Assembly (NCBI GenBank): GCA_030765045.1
Contig: CM060964.1
Location: 147,763,065 to 147,827,064, forward strand
Source: Tenodera sinensis
Taxonomy: Eukaryota; Arthropoda; Insecta; Mantodea; Mantidae
Direction: 5' to 3'
Length of the DNA: 64,000 nucleotides
The translations under genes and the position numbers were made by a program. The notes under the pieces were generated by a model. It saw only the letters and a program-made list of their open reading frames with translations. It was not told the DNA's origin and searched no databases. Of the stretch, positions 56,681-64,000 are shown piece after piece (positions within the stretch are counted from its first letter, which is position 1; each line of letters begins with the position of its first letter).

Positions 56681-59557
56681 CTATAATTTAAGTGACAGAA
56701 CAAACTTGTGAAATGCTCTTAAATGTTTTGATAACAATTCACTGTTCGTAGCTGGCCAGGTTCCTCCGTTCTTCCTTAATTCATTTATGAGTGTCGACCT
56801 TTCTTGTTTGATGTCTGGACATTCATAGATTAAGTGGTTTACAGTTTGAGGGCCTCTGTTACAAGTACAGGTGGGATCTTCTATAATGTGAAATCTATAG
56901 AAGTAATATTTAGTTTTGCCATGTCCTGAAATTATTGCTGTAAGTTCCGATGATGTAGGTAGCTTTATGCAATGTCTTCCTTTAACTGAGGGAATAAAGG
57001 ATTTTGTTAAAAGACCTTTTGTAGTCTTATTCCATCTGTCTTGCCATTGTTGTAAACATTTTTCCCTAATTTCAGCTATGATGGTCGATTTTGGTACTTT
57101 GTTGTAGATGATTGCACTTCGTTGGTCCAGCGCAGATTCTTTAGCTAATTTATCAGCTAACTCATTGCCTGGTATTCCTACATGTGCTTTCACCCAGCTG
57201 AAGTGTACTGTCCACTTGTTTTGGTTTAGAGTTGACATAGTGTTTAATATCATTTGTGCAATGGAATTATGTTTCTTATTGTTCTTCAGTAAACACAGTG
57301 TTACTTTGCTATCAGTGAAGATGGCAACGTTTTTGTCCTCATCTTTAAGTTCTTGCAAAGTGGAAATTACTTGAAGAGCTTTCAGGATTGCCAACTGCTC
57401 CGCTTGGTTATTAGAACAGCGATTGCCTAATTTGTACTTAAGTTGTCGTATTAGTTCTTCCTTCTGAAATACCGCAGCTGCAGCTCCCACTTTCTCTGCT
57501 ATTTTGCTCCCATCTGTATAAATCTGAAACGTATATTGTAATTTGGGATTGATTTCCTCTATACAAATACGTTTCGCAGGGTGAACCCAGTAGTTTGTTT
57601 TCAGGGGTGCGTCGTAATCTCTGTCACCATGTAATGATTTATACTTATTTATTTCTCCCATAATAGTCAGATCTATTGGTTGGATTCCAGCTATAATACA
57701 AGATGCTTCATAAGAGATGGTCCTATATGCCTTTGCAATTTTTATATTGCATAATCTTTGAACTCTTTGGAGTTTCTTTAGATTTTTCTTATTTTTTATA
57801 GCTTCTTCCCATATCGGAGCTCCATAGGTTATTATCGGTTCGATGGCTGCCTTGTAAATTGTATGGAAAGCTTTGCATCCAAGACCCCAGTTCAATTTTG
57901 CAGATTTGGATAAGGCGTGTAAGAGAGCTAATGCTTTTTCTTGAATGTAATCTATATGTTTGTCGAATTTAAATTTTGAGTCTATATATATTCCTAAATA
58001 TTTTAGTTCTTTTTTCTGTGTCAATTTTGTATCATTCAAGTAGATATGGATATCACCGTTGAGAGGGTGTCTCTTCCTTGTTATTAATAGTACTTGAGAC
58101 TTTGTTTCATTGAAATTAATTTTGTTGTCTTTAGCCCAGAACTCTATTTTCTTGATATCCTGATTTGCGAAGTTTTCAGCGTCCATTATGCTGCTGCCTT
58201 TGGTCATTACTAGTAAGTCATCAGCAAAGGCTAAGACTTCGGTCCTTTCAGTAAATTCCAGGTTAAGTAGGGAATTATATAATATATTCCAGTAACCTGG
58301 TCCACAGCTCGATCCTTGGGGGACGCCTTTTGTAACTTCTCTCTCGGATTTATATGAATTGAAGCATAAACTAGCTTTCCTATCATGAAAGTAGTTCTCC
58401 GATAGTTTATATAGATTTCTAGGGCAGCTGAGCTTTTTCAAGTTATTAAGGATGCTGGGCCACCATGCTGCGTCAAATGCTCCTCTGACATCCAGACTAG
58501 TTAATATGATGTACTTATATTTTTGTAGATTCTGTTGTACAAACGCTTTCATCGCCATTCCTGCGTCCACTGTGCTTTTTTGAGGCATAAAACCAAACTG
58601 GTTTGAGTTGAAGAGATTTCTTGAATTTATGTGATGAAGGATTCTCTCTATCATCAATTTCTCCAAAACTTTGCCAGCAGTGTTAAGCAGACTTAAAACT
58701 TTGCCAGCAGTGTTAAGCAGACTTATGGGGCGGTATTTTGAAACTTCTTCACTATCAATTTTCCCTGGTTTAACTATTGGAATTATTTTTGCGTTCTTCC
58801 ATTTTTTGGGAAATATACCATTTTTCAGGCATCCATTGTACAGTGCAGTAAAGAAACGAGGGAAAAGCTTAAATGCCCTTAAGAATATTTTACTGGTAAT
58901 GCCGTCTTCTCCTGGTGCCTTTTTAGAATTGAATGTTTCCAATGCGCACATAACTTCTGTCTGTGTAAATTCGACATCATCCGGGTTATAAATTTCTTCA
59001 GCCAGCTGTCTTCTATATTGTTTGTGTTGCTCACTGTCATCCTCTAAACTGTCTTTCGGAATGAAGTAGTCCATCATATAATCAGGTGTACTTGATGAAT
59101 CAATTGTGTATGTTCCGTCTTCTTTTTTAAGTGTAGTCAGTGGTGTTTGGTCTCTCAATTTGCCGGCTGCAATTTTATAAATTATATTCCATGGGTTAGA
59201 TCCATCAGTGATGCTACAATATTTCTTCCATGATATTATTTTTGCTGCATTAATTTTAGATTGATATTCACGGTTGCCTTCTTGATACTGAAGTCTCCTC
59301 ACTTGTCTTAATTTTTCATTATTTCTTGTTCTCTGGTATCGCCTTCTGAGTGCGTTCACCTTTTTTCTGAGTATCGTGAGCTCAGGTGACCACCATGGGA
59401 CAGTTCTCCCATTGATCTCTTTTGTTTTCCCAGTGGTTCGAAATGATCCCTTACATGCAGAATTTATTCCTGCAAAACACTTTTCGACTAGTTGTTCTAT
59501 ATCTGTCGATTCATTTGTTATGTTGTAAAGTTCTGTGTCAAGCTCACCGTCATTCAA
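56681..59557 (-). CDS. LINE ORF2 (RT and RNase H), long open frame without endonuclease
   Basis: 958 codons without a stop. Order: linker (VPWWSPELTILRKKVNALRR), RT (KYRPISLLNTAGKV, FGFMPQKSTVDAG, SLDVRGAFDAAWW, GVPQGSSCGPGYWNILYN, VLAFADDLLVM), thumb, RNase H (IYTDGSKIAEKV, NNQAEQLAILKALQ, IFTDSKVTL, GNELADKLAKESA) and a C-terminal Cys-His region (CTCNRGPQTVNHLIYEC). A 30-bp tandem duplication at 58665-58694 / 58695-58724 inserts ten residues into RT (SLLNTAGKVL twice) without breaking the frame; it probably harms the enzyme. The first Met is internal to the original ORF2, which has lost its endonuclease through 5' truncation. Confidence 0.85.
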   Translation of the reverse strand: MNDGELDTELYNITNESTDIEQLVEKCFAGINSACKGSFRTTGKTKEINGRTVPWWSPELTILRKKVNALRRRYQRTRNNEKLRQVRRLQYQEGNREYQSKINAAKIISWKKYCSITDGSNPWNIIYKIAAGKLRDQTPLTTLKKEDGTYTIDSSSTPDYMMDYFIPKDSLEDDSEQHKQYRRQLAEEIYNPDDVEFTQTEVMCALETFNSKKAPGEDGITSKIFLRAFKLFPRFFTALYNGCLKNGIFPKKWKNAKIIPIVKPGKIDSEEVSKYRPISLLNTAGKVLSLLNTAGKVLEKLMIERILHHINSRNLFNSNQFGFMPQKSTVDAGMAMKAFVQQNLQKYKYIILTSLDVRGAFDAAWWPSILNNLKKLSCPRNLYKLSENYFHDRKASLCFNSYKSEREVTKGVPQGSSCGPGYWNILYNSLLNLEFTERTEVLAFADDLLVMTKGSSIMDAENFANQDIKKIEFWAKDNKINFNETKSQVLLITRKRHPLNGDIHIYLNDTKLTQKKELKYLGIYIDSKFKFDKHIDYIQEKALALLHALSKSAKLNWGLGCKAFHTIYKAAIEPIITYGAPIWEEAIKNKKNLKKLQRVQRLCNIKIAKAYRTISYEASCIIAGIQPIDLTIMGEINKYKSLHGDRDYDAPLKTNYWVHPAKRICIEEINPKLQYTFQIYTDGSKIAEKVGAAAAVFQKEELIRQLKYKLGNRCSNNQAEQLAILKALQVISTLQELKDEDKNVAIFTDSKVTLCLLKNNKKHNSIAQMILNTMSTLNQNKWTVHFSWVKAHVGIPGNELADKLAKESALDQRSAIIYNKVPKSTIIAEIREKCLQQWQDRWNKTTKGLLTKSFIPSVKGRHCIKLPTSSELTAIISGHGKTKYYFYRFHIIEDPTCTCNRGPQTVNHLIYECPDIKQERSTLINELRKNGGTWPATNSELLSKHLRAFHKFVLSLKL

Positions 59558-59577
59558 ATCTGTATTAAGAAATTCTG

Positions 59578-60030
59578 ATGTATGTATGTAGGTAGGTAGG
59601 TAGATAGGTAGGTAGGTAGGTAGGTAGGTAGGTAGGTAGGTAGGTGGGTGGGTGGGTGGGTGGGTGGGTGGGTAGGTAGGTGGGTAGGTAGGTGGGTAGG
59701 TAGGTGGGTAGGTAGGTGGGTGGGTAGGTAGGTAGGTAGGTAGGTAGGTAGGTAGGTAGGTAGGTAGGTAGGTAGGTATGTATGTATGTAGGTAGGTATG
59801 TATGTATGTATGTATGTATGTATGTATGTATGTATGTATGTATGTATGTATGTATGTATGTATGTATGTATGTATGTATGTATGTATGTACGTATGTATG
59901 TATGTATGTATGTATGTATGTATGTATGTATGTATGTATGTATGTATGTATGTATGTATGTATGTATGTATGTATGTATGTATGTATGTATGTATGTATG
60001 TATGTATGTATGTATGTATGCATGTATGAA
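59578..60030. repeat. (GGTA)n/(GGTG)n/(ATGT)n microsatellite
   Basis: 59588-59779 is dominated by GGTA and GGTG units with irregular order; 59800-60028 is (ATGT)n with one ACGT and one ATGC variant. Less pure than the arrays on the left, so probably older. Confidence 0.95.
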
Positions 60031-60057
60031 TTTTTTATTTTTTTTTTTTTATTATCA

Positions 60058-60090
60058 GCATGCCCCATTACAAAGCGTAATATTACATGC
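60058..60090 (-). promoter_or_regulatory. Conserved 3'-UTR hairpin of LINE copy 4
   Basis: Minus strand GCATG...CATGC outer stem, ATTAC-GCTTT-GTAAT inner stem, conserved TAAT and GGGG segments. Confidence 0.6.
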
Positions 60091-60176
60091 ATTTATATAC
60101 ATAATTGACAAGTATAATGAACTACAGAGTTACCATAAGTATTTGGATTACATTAATGGTCTTACACAGTTTATGT

Positions 60177-63100
60177 TTACACTAATATAGTTCGTACGAA
60201 TTTCTTGAATGCTCTTAAATGTTTTGCTACAAGTTCTTCAGGGGGTACTGGCCAGTTACTGCCGTTATTATTTATGGCTTTAATTAGATCTGTTCTTTGT
60301 TGCTTTTTGTGCTGACACTCATAGATTAGATGATAGACTGATTCTGCTGCTCTTCTGCATGTACACAAAGGATCGTCTATTATATGGAATCGATGGAGAT
60401 ATGCGTTTGTTTTCCCATGGCCTGAAACTATTGCTGTGAATTCTGGTGTGTTTGGTAAGCGCAGCTTGAGTCTTGTCCTGATTGAGGGAAAAAAGGATTT
60501 ACTCACTAGTCCTTTAGTTGTGTTATTCCATCTTCTCTGTCACTCTGCCAAACCTAGTTCTTTGATTTCGCTTTTAAATGTCGATTTAGGGATCCTATCG
60601 TAGATTGTTTCCAGGCGTTCATCTATAGCAGCTTGTTTGGCGAGTCTGTCTGCTAGCTCATTGCCAGTTATTCCTACGTGAGCTTTCACCCAGCTGAAAT
60701 ATATTTTCCATTGGCGCTGTTCTAAATTATGAACTGTCTTCAGAATACTGTCTATTATCGTATTGTGCTTTGAGTTGTTGTTTAGTAAGGAAATTGTTAT
60801 TTTACTGTCTGTAAAAATGACTATAGTGATAGTTTTATCCTGTAGAGTATGGATTTCTTGGAGAGCTTTAAATATTGCAATTTGCTCAGCTTGATTATTA
60901 GAGCACCTCGAATCTAATCTATATTTTAGCTCTCTTAGGATTGTGTCTCCCCTATATATCACAGCAGCGGCTCCAACTTTGTTTTCTGCTTTGCTGCCAT
61001 CGGTAAAGACAGTTATATCGTATTGTGCATTTTTCTGTGGTTCTTTAATGTATACTTTTTCAGCTGGATGGCGCCATATTGTTAAATCTATTGGTGTGTC
61101 ATAGTCCCCTCCTCCGTGTGTTGACTCATACTCCTGAATTTTACCGGCAATAGTGATGTCAATAGGTTGATTTCCAGCTATGACACAAGAAGCATCGTAG
61201 GAAACAGTCCTATATGCCTTTGCTTGTATAATATTGAAGAGCCGTTGGACTCTCTGAAGCTTGTTGAGGTTGTTTTGTTTCTTTAGAGAGTCTCCCCATA
61301 CTGGCGAACCATAAGTTAAAATAGGTTCTATGGCCCCCTTGTATATGGTATGAAGTGCCTTGCTTCCCAAGCCCCAGTGGAGTTTTGCTGATTTAGATAA
61401 TGCATGGATCAATGCTATTGCCTTTTCGTGAACGTGGTCTATATGATTATCAAACGAGAATCTTCTATCGATGTATATCCCTAGGTATTTTAGTTCTTCT
61501 ACCTGGTCTAATATTTTATCATTAAGATATATATCTACTTTCTCGTTTCGTATATTCCTTTTTCTTGTTACGAGCCTAACTTTTGATTTTGTATCGTTAA
61601 ACTGTAGCTTATTGTTCTTAGCCCAGAATTCTACTTTCTTCAAATCTAGATTCGCATAGTTTTCGGTTTCCCTGATACTCTTGCCTTTATTCATTATTAA
61701 TATGTCATCTGCAAAAGCTACTACTTCGGTTCGGTGTGAGAGCTCTGAGTTGAGTAGCGAATTGTACAGTATATTCCAGAATCCGGGACCGCAACACGAT
61801 CCTTGAGGGCAACCTTTCCTCACTCCCTTCTCCACTTTATGGGAATTAATAAACAAACTTGCTGTTCTCTCCTTAAAGTAATTCTTAGAGAGTTGATAGA
61901 GATTTCTTGGGCATTTGAGTCTTCTTAAATTATCTAATATACTCGGCCACCATGCTGCATCGAAGGCTCCCTTGACGTCCAAACTGATCAAAATTACATA
62001 TCCGAATTCCATTAGGTTGTGCTGTACGAAGCGCTTCATAGCCATTGCCGCATCAATAGTACTTTTCTGTGGGATGAATCCATACTGGCGGATGCTGTGT
62101 AGTTTGCTTGAATATATGAAGTGATTGATTCTGTTAATCAATAACTTTTCTAAGGCTTTTCCACCAACATTCAGAAGGCTGATAGGCCTATATTTAGCGA
62201 CACTTTCACTTCCTTCTTTATTCGGTTTAACTATAGGAACTATAATTGAATGTTTCCATATCTTCGGAAAACTACCATTTTTGAGACACTCGTTATACAT
62301 TGACGTTAGGAAAAATGGAAAGAGGGTGAATGACCTTAAAATTATATCACTCGTGAATCCATCCTCTCCTGGTGCTTTGTTAGGGTCGAATTTCGTCAAA
62401 ACCGACAGTATCTCATTTTGTGTGAACTCTACATCGTCCGATGTGTCCACCTCTGCTGTCATTGAGCTTCTTAATAATTTATGTTGTTCGGTGTCATCTT
62501 CTTCAGTGTCATCTGGGACAAAATACTGTATCATGTACTCCGCTGTGCTTTTTGAATCATTGGTGTATGTTTTATCCTCATTTTGAAGCGTGGTTATTTC
62601 TTGCTGTCCTTTCGTTTTCCCAGCTGCTATTTTATATATAATATTCCAAGGATTAGAACCGTCAGTGTTGCTGCAGTACTCCTTCCATGATTTAAATTTT
62701 TCAGCATTCAATTTCGATTGATAATTCCTGTTCCCTTCCATATATTGAGTTTTCCTTTACTGTCGCAGTTGTTCATTGTTCAACGTTCTTTGGTAACGAC
62801 GTCTGAGGGCGTTCACTTTCTTTCTTAAAATGGTTAACTCTGACGTCCACCATGGTACAGCTCTCTGGCTGATTCGCAGCCTTTTCCCTTTGCTTTTTCT
62901 AAAGGCTCCATTGCATGCCCGAGTTAAACACGCACTCCACTGCTCAACTAGCTGCTCAGTATCTGACCTGCTTTTAACTTTCCTGCTAAGTTCTTCATCT
63001 AATCCTACACTGTGGTTTTCGCAGTTAAACACTGAACGAAGATTTTCAGTCAGTAGTTTATCGAATTTTTTATAGTTTTCGCCTTTAGTAAGATATCTAA

Positions 63101-63809
63101 TTCTACTGGGAATGTTCACTATTCTTTGGTTAGCTGCGCCCATGATGAAACATATGGTTTTATGGTCAGAGCAGCTTTCTTCCTCACTAATTTGCCATTC
63201 TGTTATATATTTTATAAGTTTAATATTGGTAATGGTTAAGTCTATCCAGCTTTTTCCGCGTATCGTTTCATATGATGGCGTGTCTCTGTTTTGGTTTGCT
63301 ATAAACAAGGAATTTATAGTTATAAATTCTTCTAGAGTTTTACCTCTTTCATTAGTTATGACGTCGTACCATAGTTTGTTTCGGGCGTTTGTGTCTGCTG
63401 CTATTATTAATCCACTGCCTGTTGTGTGGTCTAGGATACTCTCAATTTTTCTGATATTGCCTTCAATATTCTGATCCCCGTCGAAGTACATTGAGGCTCC
63501 AAAGAATGTGGTGCCTTCGTATTCTACTTCAACTAGTACACAATCGCCGTCGGAAATTTGAGTGATTGCCAATGCATTTATCTTTTCATTGTTAATAAGA
63601 ATTGCTGCCCTCTTCCTCCCGTTGCCTCCAGTATATTTTCTTAATGTCATAGGTATTCCTGCCAATTTATTATTAACAGTGTAAGGTTCTTGTATAAAAA
63701 TAACAACCACGTGGTTTTGTATTAAAAGCTGCGCCAGATTATTAGTTGCAGTTCTGGAGTGTTGTAAGTTCACTTGATAACATTTTAACGTTAAACAGCT
63801 GTGTCTCAT
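60177..63809 (-). pseudogene. LINE ORF2: endonuclease, RT, RNase H; two nonsense codons
   Basis: A single frame of 1211 codons starting at ATG 63807-63809. Endonuclease (first ~230 residues): FIQEPYTVNNKLAG, IIAADTNARNKLWYD, GKSWIDLTITN, ESCSDHKTI. RT: KYRPISLLNVGGKALEKL, YGFIPQKSTIDAAMA, ISLDVKGAFDAAWW, GCPQGSCCGPGFWNILYN, VVAFADDILIM. RNase H: VFTDGSKAENKVG, NNQAEQIAIFKALQ, IFTDSKITI, GNELADRLAKQAA. C-terminal CTCRRAAESVYHLIYEC. Interrupted in frame by TAA at 62757-62759 (between endonuclease and RT) and TGA at 60540-60542 (where relatives have Trp). Otherwise intact, so recently inactivated. Gene order and RNase H place it in the R1/LOA group. Confidence 0.9.
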
Positions 63810-63810
63810 A

Positions 63811-64000
63811 TTAATATGCTATGTTCTGTTGACACCTTCGTAATGCAGCTTGATATGAAGGGCAGCTACCGCTGAGTGAAGAGTGGCTCACATCAATATT
63901 AGTCTTTATTATATTTCAGAAAAGTAGTGCAATTAATGCACTTATACTTTTCTTCGGAAGTTTTTCAGTTCTTTAGAAGGTGTTCTCCTGAACATTTAGG
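63811..64000 (-). pseudogene. LINE ORF1 (gag-like) C-terminus with zinc knuckles, broken
   Basis: The stop TAA at 63811-63813 lies one base before the ORF2 start codon. The last segment reads SHSSLSGSCPSYQAALRRCQ, typical for the end of R1-group ORF1 proteins. Further upstream, in another frame, PKCSGEHLLKN and KYKCINCTTF are the remains of CCHC knuckles; the last Cys of the first knuckle is a TGA. So ORF1 has one frameshift and one nonsense change. The rest lies beyond the window. Confidence 0.65.

Larger units (their letters stand above)
56354..59577 (-). mobile_element. R1-group LINE, copy 3 (second subfamily), 5'-truncated
   Basis: 3.2 kb, minus strand. It has a short poly(A) before (ACAT)n at the 3' end; the 5' end is cut between endonuclease and RT and joins (GTAT/GGTA)n. 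Its protein clearly differs from copies 1/2 and 4, so it is a separate subfamily. Confidence 0.9.
60031..64000 (-). mobile_element. R1-group LINE, copy 4 (third subfamily), nearly complete
   Basis: Runs off the right edge of the window. Contains the end of ORF1, all of ORF2 and the 3' UTR with poly(A) next to (ACAT)n. It is the only copy with an endonuclease domain. Confidence 0.9.

Overview
The window is non-coding, repeat-packed nuclear DNA of an arthropod, most likely an insect. No bacterial operon, rRNA cluster or CRISPR array is present. The diagnosis rests on the transposons: R1-group non-LTR retrotransposons with RNase H, a zf-RVT-type LINE, hAT, Tc1/mariner and PIF/Harbinger remnants, a Penelope GIY-YIG fragment, a decayed Polinton/Maverick, tRNA-derived SINEs and very long microsatellites. 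A polyneopteran such as a cockroach or termite is only a guess. The one likely host-gene piece is a terminal exon at 8411-8653 resembling the C-terminus of arthropod SET/MYND (SmydA-type) proteins.

Layout. 1 to about 6.7 kb: a broken Polinton, with the DNA polymerase B C-terminal half (+), integrase and a hypothetical protein (-), then minor capsid and major capsid (+) and a possible core-protein-like ORF (-). 6.7-11.2 kb: mostly anonymous sequence with the host exon. 11.3-12.1 kb: dead Tc1-like transposase and a tRNA-like promoter. 12,309-25,575: a 13.25-kb nested palindrome (giant foldback structure) flanked by a 7-bp direct repeat TAATGGG. Its arms contain four copies of a roughly 850-bp terminal block (each carrying a 0.4-kb hairpin unit), a ~150-bp tandem array and a 99-bp tandem array that keeps a reading frame. 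27.3-30.9 kb: a decayed LINE (-). 31.9-35.3 kb: Harbinger and hAT fragments. 35.7-41.9 kb: Penelope-type debris with hammerhead-like motifs, a GIY-YIG fragment and a 1.86-kb element with terminal inverted repeats. 44-45.3 kb: a second Tc1-like relic and a SINE. 46.8-64 kb: four R1-group LINEs, all on the minus strand, separated only by (ATGT)n/(GT)n arrays.

How the parts relate. The LINE cluster looks like repeated insertion of site-specific R1-group elements into ACAT/ACAC repeats (on their own strand), followed by at least one segmental duplication: copies 1 and 2 share the same 5' truncation point and are almost identical. All copies share a small 3'-UTR hairpin whose stems show compensatory changes, a good candidate for the reverse transcriptase recognition structure. 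The palindrome has no recognisable transposase and would be non-autonomous if mobile. These three (the palindrome, the LINE/microsatellite array and the 3' hairpin) are the most unusual contents. No intact cellular gene was found.
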